A stretch of DNA of 64,000 nt, from assembly GCF_006539825.1 (NCBI RefSeq), contig NZ_BJNT01000004.1:1-64000 (forward strand), in the 5' to 3' direction. The notes beneath the pieces were generated by a model. It had not been told where the DNA came from, ran no database searches, and saw only the letters and a list, made by a program, of their open reading frames with translations. The DNA is from Corynebacterium variabile. GTDB lineage: Bacteria; Actinomycetota; Actinomycetes; Mycobacteriales; Mycobacteriaceae. This document shows, piece by piece, positions 26,130 through 34,849 of the stretch; position 1 is the stretch's first letter, and the number at the start of each line of letters is the position of its first letter. The position numbers and the translations under genes were made by a program.

Positions 26130-26143
26130 TCCACAATTGTGGA
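26130..26143. promoter_or_regulatory. Palindrome in the adhA/cupin intergenic region
   Basis: TCCACAATTGTGGA is a perfect 14-base palindrome in the 264-base gap upstream of adhA. It is followed by a run of eight G. Other sequence in the gap is AT-richer than its surroundings. A regulator site for adhA is likely but unidentified. Confidence 0.35.
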
Positions 26144-26233
26144 CTCCGGGGGGGGGTACAGGGGTGATTTTGCTGACAATATGGCCGTCCGGTTCTGCCG
26201 AACGGTCAGTAGTTATGACGGGACAGTTGTTTT

Positions 26234-26707
26234 TCAATCCTTCCCGTTGAGGACGAGCAGGGTGACCGTCGCAGGTCCGGACGCGGAGAGACTGTGGACG
26301 CGGTCCGCGGCGATGCTCAGTGCCTGCCCCGGACTGAGGCGTACCGTCGTGGCACTGTCACCGTCGGACGCGGTGTTTCCGCCGTCGGCGACGGTGACCT
26401 CCACCTCGCCGACCTGGCCCATGATGAGGATCGGGGCAGCGGCCGAATGGTCGGCCATCACGTCACCTGCCCGGAAAGACAGGCGGACCACTGTCGCCCC
26501 GTCGAGCCGGGCGAGTCTTTTCGCCGAGGGGATCGCCCGCTCGGTGCGGTGATGGGGGGCGTCGCCGGCCAGGGGCACCGTGCCCGGGTAGGCGTCCTGA
26601 AGTCCGTCGACGAGCATCCAGCCGTCGCCGGAGCTGGTCCTGCGCAGGGCGTCGGTCGGTGCGGGCTGGTGCGGGATGGACGGGCGGGTTCCGTTGTCGC
26701 TGCTCAT
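26234..26707 (-). CDS. Cupin-domain protein
   Basis: A 157-aa protein. Residues about 65-157 have the cupin barrel pattern: VVRLSFRAGDVMADHSAAAPILIMGQVGEVEVTV, then VRLSPGQALSIAADRVHSLSA. The first metal-binding histidine (DHS) and a later His (RVHSL) are kept, but the usual HxH pair is reduced. It is probably a small-molecule or metal-binding regulatory cupin rather than an oxygenase. The N-terminal 60 residues are unassigned. It points the same way as the DNA glycosylase but ends 58 bases ahead of adhA's regulatory region. Confidence 0.78.
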   Translation of the reverse strand: MSSDNGTRPSIPHQPAPTDALRRTSSGDGWMLVDGLQDAYPGTVPLAGDAPHHRTERAIPSAKRLARLDGATVVRLSFRAGDVMADHSAAAPILIMGQVGEVEVTVADGGNTASDGDSATTVRLSPGQALSIAADRVHSLSASGPATVTLLVLNGKD

Positions 26708-26765
26708 ACCTCCATTCCTACGCCTGTCGGCGGCGTTGCGACTGCCCCCGGTCCCGCGTCACCCC

Positions 26766-27443
26766 TCACACACCTTTCGGACGCCCCCGCGGCGTGGTCA
26801 CGGTCCGGTCGCCGGGGATCCAGAACCGTAGCGGTGCCTCGACGTTCTTCGAGATGCCGATCCGCGGACCATGGACATGCTCCACCGGGGATGCCGGGGG
26901 AGTGAGGGTGAAGGCGGCGTCCGTGTCTTCGGCGGCACGACCACCGGCACGACCTCCATCACCGCCGACCACGTGCAGCGTCGACCCGTCGAGGTCCAGG
27001 TCGAGTCCCAGCACCGCGCCGAGATTCCCGGGCCCGCGTCCCAGTGCCTCATCGGCGGGCACCACGGCCACCCCGTCGCGCAGGCGCGTCCGCCGGCGTC
27101 GTGCGACATCCAGGCCTTCGACCACGCGTCCGGCCCGCATGAGCACCCCGGCCCCGGTCCCCGCCGGCCGACACACGATATTGCCGGCCCGGTGGATCCC
27201 GTAACTCGCGTAGACGTAGATGTGCCCGGGCGGGCCGAACATCGTCGCGCACCGCGACGTCCACCCCTTGGCCGTGTGCGACGCCGGATCGCCGACACCC
27301 GGATACGCCTCCACTTCAGTGAGCTGCACGGCCACCGTCTCAGTGCCGTCAGTGCCGTCAGTGCCGTCAGGAGTCACCCGACGCAGCACCGCGCCGAGCA
27401 GCTGCGGCGCCACGACCTCGGGGGACGCGGTGAGGTCGAGCAT
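26766..27443 (-). CDS. mpg: 3-methyladenine DNA glycosylase (AAG/MPG family)
   Basis: A 225-aa base-excision repair enzyme. The catalytic glutamate is Glu45 in LTEVEAYPG, followed by DPASHTAKG, MFGPPGHIYVYASYGIH, GAGVLMRAG and GRGPGNL. These are all landmarks of the alkyladenine glycosylase family. It removes alkylated purines such as 3-methyladenine and hypoxanthine. A short TDGTDGTDGT stretch at residues 27-35, from a 9-base tandem repeat, inserts into a surface loop. It lies three bases downstream of the stop side of the FAD protein gene's end (27446), so the two may share a transcript. Confidence 0.93.
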   Translation of the reverse strand: MLDLTASPEVVAPQLLGAVLRRVTPDGTDGTDGTETVAVQLTEVEAYPGVGDPASHTAKGWTSRCATMFGPPGHIYVYASYGIHRAGNIVCRPAGTGAGVLMRAGRVVEGLDVARRRRTRLRDGVAVVPADEALGRGPGNLGAVLGLDLDLDGSTLHVVGGDGGRAGGRAAEDTDAAFTLTPPASPVEHVHGPRIGISKNVEAPLRFWIPGDRTVTTPRGRPKGV

Positions 27444-27445
27444 TC

Positions 27446-29479
27446 TCAGTCCCGTGAACCCTGCGCGATCCGCAGTGCGGAGACTGCCGCCCCGTCGGTC
27501 TCCTGCAGCATCAGCGGATCGGTCCGCGGCATCGGCGAGATCGTCATGTCCGCCCGGTAGTCCAGCAGCGGAATGCCCAGCATGTGGACCCGCGGGTCAA
27601 CTGCCCCGTCCGGGTGCACCAGCCGGCCCGTGGCCAGATCCACCTCCGGCGCGGTCGTCACCGAGCCGTCGGCCAGGGTGAAGGGACGCAGTCGCCCGGC
27701 CAGCCGCAGCTGTCGGGTCAGCGGATCGGCCGAGGTCCGGGCGTCCGGCTTGTGCAGCCAGGCGTCCACCAGCGTGGTGGAGAACACCGCCTCGTCACCG
27801 GTGGTCGGCGAACTCATGGCGAAGGCCGGCTGCTCCGGGTCGACGACCAGGGTCGGGTGCGCGCCCAGGAAGCGCACGTAGCCGGCGTCCACCAGGCAGA
27901 GCAGTTCGGCGGTGCGGAACGCCGGCGGGCCGGAACCGACCATCTGGCCGACGCGCCGCAGCTCGGCGTACTCCGCACGCCGCGACCGGGTGGTGAACCG
28001 GCCAGGCTCGTCGGCGACCTGGGCGGGCTTACGTGCCGAGCCGATGACCTGCAGTCCCGCCTTCACCGCGGAATCCTGGCCGAGGTTCGCCTCGTGGAGG
28101 TCGGCGGCGAGCCGGTCACCGAGGAACTCCGTCAGCTCCGCGATGGTCTTCCCCTCGAAGGTCGCCACCGGATCGGCGTAGAAGCCCAGGTCGAAGCGGT
28201 CATCCTCGGGGACCAGGTCCTGCAGCTCCGGGTAGGTGTGCAGTCGCCACGGGTTCAGTGCAGGGTCGTCGATCACGGTCAGTACCGCGGCCAGCCGGTC
28301 GGCCTCCGCGGCATGTCCCGGGCACCGGCCGCTGAGCAGGACCGTGTAATAGGCGGCCTGGGCGTCCCGCAGGATCGCCGGCCACAGGGTCTCGCCGAAG
28401 TCGACGGAGCCCGCCGGGGCGTCCTCCGGAAGTCCGGCCAGCGCAGCCCGGAACCGCGGCATCGGGGCCGGCGACGGCAGCGCGTGGAGCACCGGCTTCG
28501 GCTGGTAGGGGTAGCCGTGGTGGGAGGCGACGACCAGTTTCGGCTCACGTCCGGACGGGCGGTAGGCCAGGCCGGAGCGGGACGTGGTGTCCGTGACGAA
28601 CCTGCCGCCACGGTCGATGGTCACCATCGCCATGAGGTCGAAGAAGCCCATGCCCAGACCGCGGACCACGATCTCCTCACCGGCGCCGACGGCGTCCACC
28701 GCCTGGTCGGCAGGGTTGCCGGGGCGGACCCAGTGCAGCGTGGGGTGCATCTGCACGCTGGTGGCGGTGAACCCCTCCAGCGCGTCCGGCTCATTGCCGG
28801 TCCAGCCGAGGGCCAGAACGGTCGCGTCCGCCACCACCGTGACAGGGGAGGACGCCAGGTGTGCGGCGTCCCCGCTGGTGTGGTGCTCCAGGGTGATCTC
28901 GTCGCGGACGATCCCGTCATCCCCGGTGACCTGGGTGATCTCCGTGGCGCGTGCCTGGTGGACCTCGACCTTCAGGTTCCCGGGGATCCGTGCCAGTACC
29001 ACCGACAGCACCCAGCGAAGGTACTCGCCGTAGAGGGCGCGGGAGGGGTGGGACTCCGGCTGCGTCGCGGCGATCTCACTGTGGAACTCGCCGCGGACCA
29101 TCGCCGGGTGGCCGCGGAACAGGGCGGTCTTCGCACCGTGCGGATCGGCGGTCTCCGACAGGTCATCGCCGCGGATCAGCTCGATCCACTCGAACATCGT
29201 CGGACCTTCGACGACCGGCGCGGTGACCGTGGAGCCGGGCTCGGTGAACAGGGTCACCGCGTCCGCCAGGGTGTTCATGCACAGCGTGCGGGTCTGGTTG
29301 GTGCGCCAGACGCGGCCGGCACCGGGTTCGGTGTCGTCGACGAGGTGGACGGTGACAGTGTCGGCGCTGCCCCCGCCGGTGTCTCCGGTCTCCGCTGCCA
29401 GCTGTGCGGCGAGACGTTCCAGGACGGAGATGCCGCGGGGGCCTCCCCCGATGATCGCGATAGTGCCCGATGAGCTCAT
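27446..29479 (-). CDS. Large FAD/NAD(P)-binding protein
   Basis: A 677-aa flavoprotein. The FAD-binding IAIIGGGPRGISVLERLAAQL is at residues 7-27, and ATVLALGWTGNEPDAL and EEIVVRGLGMGFFDLMAMVT form the second nucleotide fold, as in the FAD_NAD_binding proteins related to lysine/ornithine N-monooxygenases. The final third contains GMPLLDYRADMTISPMPRTDP-like catalytic-domain features of this uncharacterised group. It probably oxidises a small substrate. I chose ATG 29479, which places the GGGPRG motif at the usual distance from the start. It is divergent from a peptide-type ABC importer and likely acts on what that imports. Confidence 0.85.
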   Translation of the reverse strand: MSSSGTIAIIGGGPRGISVLERLAAQLAAETGDTGGGSADTVTVHLVDDTEPGAGRVWRTNQTRTLCMNTLADAVTLFTEPGSTVTAPVVEGPTMFEWIELIRGDDLSETADPHGAKTALFRGHPAMVRGEFHSEIAATQPESHPSRALYGEYLRWVLSVVLARIPGNLKVEVHQARATEITQVTGDDGIVRDEITLEHHTSGDAAHLASSPVTVVADATVLALGWTGNEPDALEGFTATSVQMHPTLHWVRPGNPADQAVDAVGAGEEIVVRGLGMGFFDLMAMVTIDRGGRFVTDTTSRSGLAYRPSGREPKLVVASHHGYPYQPKPVLHALPSPAPMPRFRAALAGLPEDAPAGSVDFGETLWPAILRDAQAAYYTVLLSGRCPGHAAEADRLAAVLTVIDDPALNPWRLHTYPELQDLVPEDDRFDLGFYADPVATFEGKTIAELTEFLGDRLAADLHEANLGQDSAVKAGLQVIGSARKPAQVADEPGRFTTRSRRAEYAELRRVGQMVGSGPPAFRTAELLCLVDAGYVRFLGAHPTLVVDPEQPAFAMSSPTTGDEAVFSTTLVDAWLHKPDARTSADPLTRQLRLAGRLRPFTLADGSVTTAPEVDLATGRLVHPDGAVDPRVHMLGIPLLDYRADMTISPMPRTDPLMLQETDGAAVSALRIAQGSRD

Positions 29480-29510
29480 AGCCACACATCGTAGTAGGTC
29501 AGGGCCGGTG

Positions 29511-29548
29511 CTACGATAATGCCCTGAACCAAAAACAGACAGGTCTGT
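29511..29548 (+). promoter_or_regulatory. Promoter and TetR-type operator of the ABC importer operon
   Basis: TACGATAAT at 29512-29520 resembles a -10 element. ACAGAC-AG-GTCTGT at 29535-29548 is a perfect inverted repeat just before the ATG at 29551. It has the form of operators bound by TetR-family repressors. It lies downstream of the predicted transcript start, where a bound repressor would block elongation. No TetR gene is nearby. Confidence 0.5.
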
Positions 29549-29550
29549 AT

Positions 29551-31224
29551 ATGTCACTATTTCCCCACCGTAACGGCCGGGGGCGCCGACGTTTCGCAGT
29601 GACGACCCTCGCGGCCGTCACCGCCCTCGCCACCGTCACCGGCCTGGCGTCCTGCAGCAACGGCGACGGCCCCACCCCGCATGAGCTCACCTACCTCGAG
29701 TCCCTGCCCTTCCAGACCCTCTACCCGCCGACCGCGGGCTACTACCCGAACGGCGGCGTGGTGAACAACATCACCGACCGCCTCCTCTGGCAGGACCCGG
29801 ACACCCTCGAGCTCTACCCGTGGATCGCCACCGACCTGCCCGAGATCAACAGGGACGCCACCGAATTCACCTTCCACCTGCGCGACGGTGTCACCTACTC
29901 CGACGGCACCCCGCTCACCGCCGAGAACGTCGTCCGTAATTTCGACCTCTTCGGCAAGGGTGACAAGGAGCGGAAGCTGACCTCCTCGGAGCAGATCAGC
30001 ACCTACGACCACGGCGAGGTCCTCGACGACCACACCGTCCGCTTCCACTTCACCGACCCCGAGCCCGGCTTCCCGCAGGCCACCAGCTCCTTCAACGCCG
30101 GACTTCTGGCGGACGCCTCCCTCGACATGACCGACGAAGGCTTCGCCCCCGGCAACGCCCGCCGCGTCATCGGCTCCGGCCCCTTCGTCATCACCGACGA
30201 GGAGCGCAACACCGAGCTCACACTGTCTGCCCGGGAGGACTACGACTGGGCCCCGCCGGAGCTCGGTAAGCGAGGCGAGAACACGGGGCGTCCTGACCTG
30301 GACACGATCCACGTCGTCGTCGCCAAGGAGGACAGCGTCCGCGTCGGCGGCATCAAGTCCGGCCAGGGTGATGTCGCCCGCCAGATCGAGGCCCCCGAAG
30401 AGAAGCACCTCACCGACGCCGGGGTGAACATCCTCTCCGCCCCGACCTCCGGCGTCAACAACCAGATCGCGCTGCGCTTCCGCCACCCGCTGCTCTCCGA
30501 CATCCGCGTCCGCCGTGCGATCATCGCCGGTGTCGACAGGGAACGCATCCTGAGCTCGCTGTTCTCCGGGTCCTACCCGCTGGCGACCTCGGCCCTGGCG
30601 TCCACGGCCATGGGCTACCGCGAGCAGAAGGACGCCTACACCTTCGACCCGGAGCATGCGAAGGAGCTTCTCGACGAGGCGGGCTGGGTGCCCGGCTCCG
30701 ACGGCATCCGCGTCAAGGACGGGAAGCGGCTCAGCCTCACCGCCAATGACGCCGAACAGCAGCCCCGCACCCGTGAGGTCGTCACCATGGTCCAGGAGCA
30801 GCTGAAGAAGATCGGCATCGACGTGCAGCTCTACCCCGGCGATGTCGCCGCGCAGAAAGCCGCGCAGATCGACATCGATAAGATCCAGCTCAACGTCACC
30901 ATGGTCGGACGCGCCGACTACGACGTCATCAAGTCGCAGTACTACTCCGGCAACCGCAACCAGCTGCTCAACATGACCGGTGACGAATCGATCGGCGACG
31001 AACACCTCGAGGAGTTGCTGCGGAAGGTGTCCTCCTCGGCCACATCCGAGGACCGTGCGGACGCCTCCGGCGATGTCCAGGACTACCTGTCCGAGCAGGC
31101 CTACGTCCTGCCCATGTTCGAGGAACCGCAGGTCTACGGCGTGCAGTCCTATGTCCACGGGTTCCGCGCCGAGTCGATCGGCCGACCCTGGTTCTACCTC
31201 ACCAGTGTGGAAGGGGAGGAGTAG
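29551..31224 (+). CDS. ABC importer substrate-binding lipoprotein (peptide/nickel family 5)
   Basis: A 557-aa solute-binding protein. The signal peptide ends in the lipobox GLASC (Cys35). The mature part has the family 5 features: NGGVVNNITDRLLWQDP, TEFTFHLRDGVTYSDGTPLTAENV, and DIRVRRAIIAGVDRERIL. This is the DppA/OppA/NikA type. Layout with a CMD/alkylhydroperoxidase protein suggests the KPN_01854-type subfamily (TIGR04028) rather than a general peptide importer; this needs a profile search. First gene of a four-gene operon; its stop abuts the next ATG. Confidence 0.92.
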   Translation: MSLFPHRNGRGRRRFAVTTLAAVTALATVTGLASCSNGDGPTPHELTYLESLPFQTLYPPTAGYYPNGGVVNNITDRLLWQDPDTLELYPWIATDLPEINRDATEFTFHLRDGVTYSDGTPLTAENVVRNFDLFGKGDKERKLTSSEQISTYDHGEVLDDHTVRFHFTDPEPGFPQATSSFNAGLLADASLDMTDEGFAPGNARRVIGSGPFVITDEERNTELTLSAREDYDWAPPELGKRGENTGRPDLDTIHVVVAKEDSVRVGGIKSGQGDVARQIEAPEEKHLTDAGVNILSAPTSGVNNQIALRFRHPLLSDIRVRRAIIAGVDRERILSSLFSGSYPLATSALASTAMGYREQKDAYTFDPEHAKELLDEAGWVPGSDGIRVKDGKRLSLTANDAEQQPRTREVVTMVQEQLKKIGIDVQLYPGDVAAQKAAQIDIDKIQLNVTMVGRADYDVIKSQYYSGNRNQLLNMTGDESIGDEHLEELLRKVSSSATSEDRADASGDVQDYLSEQAYVLPMFEEPQVYGVQSYVHGFRAESIGRPWFYLTSVEGEE

Positions 31225-32217
31225 ATGACCACCATGACAGTCCTCCGCCGCATCGGCGCGGCGGTCCTGGTCCTCTGGGCCAGCTTCACCCTCGCCTTCA
31301 TCCTGCTCACCGCCCTTCCCGGGGACGCCGTCTCCACCCGCTACGCCGACCCCGAACTCGGTCTTTCAGCCTCCGAGATCGCCGACATGCAGCAGGCCTA
31401 CGGTTCCGATGAACCCGTCCTGACCCGCTACTGGAACTCACTGACCGGCGTCCTGCACCTCGACTTCGGCAACTCCCTGCAGACCGGTGCCGATGTCATG
31501 GACTCCCTGACCGACGCCCTGCCCGGCACCCTCGCCCTGGCGCTCACCGGTTTCCTGGTCGCCCTGGTCATCGCGGTTCTCGTCGCGGTGACCGCCACCT
31601 CGCTACCGGACAACCGGGTCTGCCGCTGGATCTCGACGACGCTGCGCGCGCTTCCGCCGCTGTTCGTCTCCCTGCCGGCGTTCTGGCTCGGCATCATCCT
31701 CATCCAGCTGTTCAGCTTCACCCTGGAGTGGATCCCGGTGATCCACGCGTCCAGTGTCCAGGACCTCATCCTGCCGTCGGTCGCACTGGCGGTGCCGCTG
31801 TCCGCGCCGCTGGCCCAGGTGCTGATCCGCAGCATCGACGATGTCACCGACATGCCCTTCATCACCGTGGTCAAGGCCCGTGGCGCCGGCGCCCAGTGGG
31901 TGCTGTGGCGCAATGTGCTGCGTAATGCGGTGCTGCCGGCGATCACCATCGCCGGGCTCACCTTCGGCGAACTCGTCGGCGGTGCGGTCATCACCGAGGC
32001 CGTGTTCTCCCGTGCCGGGGTCGGCGCGATGACGGTGGACGCTGTCGCCAACCGCGACACACCCGTCCTCATGGCCGTGGTGGTGCTCGCCGCGGCGGTC
32101 TACGTCATCATCAACCTCCTCGTCGACCTGCTCTACCCGGTGCTGGACGCCCGGCTGCGCACCGGTGAGAAGACCGGCCAGAAGACCGGCAAGAGCGGGA
32201 AGAAGGTGCAGGCATGA
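31225..32217 (+). CDS. ABC importer permease (DppB type)
   Basis: A 330-aa permease with six membrane helices, starting right after the upstream stop. The EAA loop ITVVKARGAGAQWVLWRNVLRNAVLPAITIAG is at about residues 210-245. The N-terminal helix and an extracytoplasmic segment (STRYADPELGLSASEI) match DppB-like proteins. It forms the transport channel with the next gene product. The Lys-rich tail (TGEKTGQKTGKSGKKVQ) is unusual but short. Confidence 0.93.
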   Translation: MTTMTVLRRIGAAVLVLWASFTLAFILLTALPGDAVSTRYADPELGLSASEIADMQQAYGSDEPVLTRYWNSLTGVLHLDFGNSLQTGADVMDSLTDALPGTLALALTGFLVALVIAVLVAVTATSLPDNRVCRWISTTLRALPPLFVSLPAFWLGIILIQLFSFTLEWIPVIHASSVQDLILPSVALAVPLSAPLAQVLIRSIDDVTDMPFITVVKARGAGAQWVLWRNVLRNAVLPAITIAGLTFGELVGGAVITEAVFSRAGVGAMTVDAVANRDTPVLMAVVVLAAAVYVIINLLVDLLYPVLDARLRTGEKTGQKTGKSGKKVQA

Positions 32218-33044
32218 CGACCCTGACACGTATCCGACCCGGCGTCTGGATCGCCGGCCTCATCGTCCTGCTCGCCGTGGCCTGGGCCCTGGTGCCCGGC
32301 CTGTTCGCCTCCGGTGACCCCACCGAGTCCGGCACCACCGAGCCGCTGCTCGCCCCGTCGGGTGACCACTGGTTCGGCACCGACGCCGTCGGCCGTGACC
32401 TCTACACGCGCGTGGTCTGGGGTGCCCGGCACTCCCTGTCCGGCGCCCTGGTCGCCGTGCTCGTCGGCATGGTCGTCGGCACCCTGCTCGGCCTGGTCGC
32501 CGGCTCGGTCCGGGGAGGACGCAACGGCTGGCTCGACACGCTGATCATGCGCATCGTCGACGTCCTGCTCTCCATCCCGGCCCTGCTGCTGAGCCTGTCG
32601 GTGATCATCCTGCTGGGCTACGGCACGATGAATGCCGCGATCGCCGTCGGTGTCACCAATGTCGCCATGTTCGCCCGGCTGGCCCGCTCCGAGGTGCTCG
32701 GTGTGGCCGCCGCCGACTTCGTCGAGGCCGCCTACGGTTCCGGCGGTACGGCCTGGTCGGTGCTGTGGCGCCACATCCTGCCGAACTCGCTGACCCCGGT
32801 GCTGGCCCTGGCCGCCCTGCAGTTCGGCAGCGCGATCCTGCAGCTGTCGACCCTCGGCTTCCTCGGCTACGGTGCCCCGCCGCCCACCCCGGAGTGGGGC
32901 CTGATCATCTCCGAGGGACGCGACTTCATCGCCACCTCCTGGTGGCTGTCCGTCCTGCCAGGCCTGGCGATCGTGCTCGTCGTCCTGGCCACCAACTATC
33001 TCAGCCAGGCGCTCCAGCGCTCCGGCGGGAAGGAGATCCGATGA
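32214..33044 (+). CDS. ABC importer permease (DppC type)
   Basis: A 276-aa permease whose ATG overlaps the previous stop by four bases. DHWFGTDAVGRDLYTRVVWGARHSL near residues 50-74 and the EAA loop DFVEAAYGSGGTAWSVLWRHILPNSL are the standard DppC/OppC landmarks. Six membrane helices. Pairs with the DppB-type permease. Its own stop overlaps the ATPase start (ATGA), so the operon is tightly coupled. Confidence 0.94.
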   Translation: MTTLTRIRPGVWIAGLIVLLAVAWALVPGLFASGDPTESGTTEPLLAPSGDHWFGTDAVGRDLYTRVVWGARHSLSGALVAVLVGMVVGTLLGLVAGSVRGGRNGWLDTLIMRIVDVLLSIPALLLSLSVIILLGYGTMNAAIAVGVTNVAMFARLARSEVLGVAAADFVEAAYGSGGTAWSVLWRHILPNSLTPVLALAALQFGSAILQLSTLGFLGYGAPPPTPEWGLIISEGRDFIATSWWLSVLPGLAIVLVVLATNYLSQALQRSGGKEIR

Positions 33045-34849
33045 CTGAGAAGCCCGACATGAACTGGGACGACGGCTCCTGGCGTCCGGACACCCACGAG
33101 GCCTCCGGCACTGCTGCGGCGTCTGGGGCCGACCATGCTGCCTCGCTGCTCGAGATCCGCGATCTCGCGGTGACCTACCGCACCCGCCGTGGTGGCGTCC
33201 CCGCGGTGAAGAACGTCAGCGTCACCGTCGAGCGTGGCAAGGTCACCGCCATTGTCGGCGAGTCCGGCTCCGGCAAGTCGACCTCCGCCATGGCCACCCT
33301 CGGCCTGCTGCCCGGCAACGCCGAGGTCAGCGGCACGATCAAGCTCGACGGCCGGTTGATCACCAACCTCTCCGAGCGCGAGTGGCGCAGCATCCGCGGC
33401 ACCCGTGTCGGCCTGATCCCGCAGGACCCGAACAACTCACTGAACCCGGTGAAGACCATCGGCGCGTCCGTGGGGGAGGGGCTGCGCATCGCGCCGAAGG
33501 CGGTGCGTCTGTCCGCGTCCGCGCGCAAGAAGAAGGTCCTTGACCTGCTCGAACAGGTCGGGATCGACAACCCGGAGGTGCGCTACGACCAGTATCCGCA
33601 CCAGCTCTCGGGCGGTATGAAGCAGCGCGCACTCATCGCCGCGGCCGTCGCGACCGAGCCGGAGCTCATCATCGCCGATGAACCGACGAGTGCCCTGGAC
33701 GTCACCGTGCAGCGCACGATCCTGGATCTGCTGGACCGGATGCGGACCGAACTCGACCTCGGCATCCTCTTCATCACCCATGACCTCGCCGTCGCCGGTG
33801 ACCGCGCCGACCAGCTCGTCGTCATGCAGGGTGGTGAGGTCAGGGAGACCGGCCCGACCGACCGGATCCTCACCGACCCGAGGGACGCCTACACGAAACG
33901 CCTCCTGGCGGACGCCCCCTCGCTGGTCAGTGCGGTGGAGCAGTCGACCTACCGGCCGGTGCCCACCGGGACGGATGCCCCGCTGCTCACCGTCGACGCG
34001 CTGCGCTGCGAGTTTCCCGGACGCGGCGAGCCGTTCGTCGCCGTCGACGACGTCTCCTTCACCGTGGCCCGGGGCACGACCCACGCGATCGTGGGGGAGT
34101 CCGGGTCGGGCAAGTCCACGCTCGGCCGGATGATCACCGCCTTCCAGGCGCCGACCGCCGGGGCGGTGACGCTCGCCGGTGCCGTCCCCGGTGCCGCGTC
34201 CGCGGCATCCGCCGCAGCATCGGCCGCGTCGGCCCCCGCGCGAATCGACACCCTCGACCGGTCCGGACGCCGTGACCTGCGCCGACGCGTCCAGATGGTC
34301 TACCAGAACCCCTACAGCTCCCTGGATCCCCGGCAGAGCATCGGGAAGATCCTCGCCGAACCGCTGCGCAACCTCACCGACCTGCCGAAGGCACAGATCA
34401 CCGCGAAGGTCCGGGAGATCCTCGACCGGGTGGCCCTCGGTGCCGGGTCCGGGTCGGTGAGCGGGGACATCGCGGCCCGGCGTCCCGCGGAACTGTCCGG
34501 CGGGCAGCGCCAACGTGTCGCCATCGCCCGTGCCCTGATCCTCGACCCGGAACTCGTCGTGTTCGACGAGGCGGTCTCCGCCCTCGACGTCACGGTGCAG
34601 GCGCAGATCCTCGACCTGCTCGACGAACTACAGCGTGAACTGGGGCTGACGTACCTGTTCATCTCCCACGACCTGTCGGTGGTCCGCGAGATCAGTGTCA
34701 CGGTCTCGGTGATGAGCCACGGGCGGCAGATGGAGTACGGGCCGACCTCGGAGATCTTCGAACACCCGGAGACGGACTTCACGAAGAAGCTGCTGGACGC
34801 CATCCCCGGCCGCCGCTACCGCTCCGGCGGGCTGAACCTGGGGTTGTGA
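33041..34849 (+). CDS. ABC importer ATPase, two ATPase domains fused (DppD-DppF)
   Basis: A 602-aa protein holding both ATPase domains in one chain. The first has Walker A GESGSGKST at 73-81 and LSGGMKQRALIAAAV; the second has Walker A at 352-360 and LSGGQRQRVAIARAL. Each has a DEPTSALD/DEAVSALD Walker B and an H-loop. The linker around 385-405 is an Ala/Ser-rich stretch coded by a GC-rich simple repeat. The start is ATG 33041, overlapping the previous stop. It powers uptake by the two permeases. Its last 34 bases overlap the convergent response regulator gene. Confidence 0.94.
   Translation: MTEKPDMNWDDGSWRPDTHEASGTAAASGADHAASLLEIRDLAVTYRTRRGGVPAVKNVSVTVERGKVTAIVGESGSGKSTSAMATLGLLPGNAEVSGTIKLDGRLITNLSEREWRSIRGTRVGLIPQDPNNSLNPVKTIGASVGEGLRIAPKAVRLSASARKKKVLDLLEQVGIDNPEVRYDQYPHQLSGGMKQRALIAAAVATEPELIIADEPTSALDVTVQRTILDLLDRMRTELDLGILFITHDLAVAGDRADQLVVMQGGEVRETGPTDRILTDPRDAYTKRLLADAPSLVSAVEQSTYRPVPTGTDAPLLTVDALRCEFPGRGEPFVAVDDVSFTVARGTTHAIVGESGSGKSTLGRMITAFQAPTAGAVTLAGAVPGAASAASAAASAASAPARIDTLDRSGRRDLRRRVQMVYQNPYSSLDPRQSIGKILAEPLRNLTDLPKAQITAKVREILDRVALGAGSGSVSGDIAARRPAELSGGQRQRVAIARALILDPELVVFDEAVSALDVTVQAQILDLLDELQRELGLTYLFISHDLSVVREISVTVSVMSHGRQMEYGPTSEIFEHPETDFTKKLLDAIPGRRYRSGGLNLGL

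Noticed and set aside
27584..29473. Open frame of 629 codons on the plus strand
   Set aside because: Antisense to the FAD/NAD(P)-binding protein; it is Arg/Gly/Val-rich without motifs.
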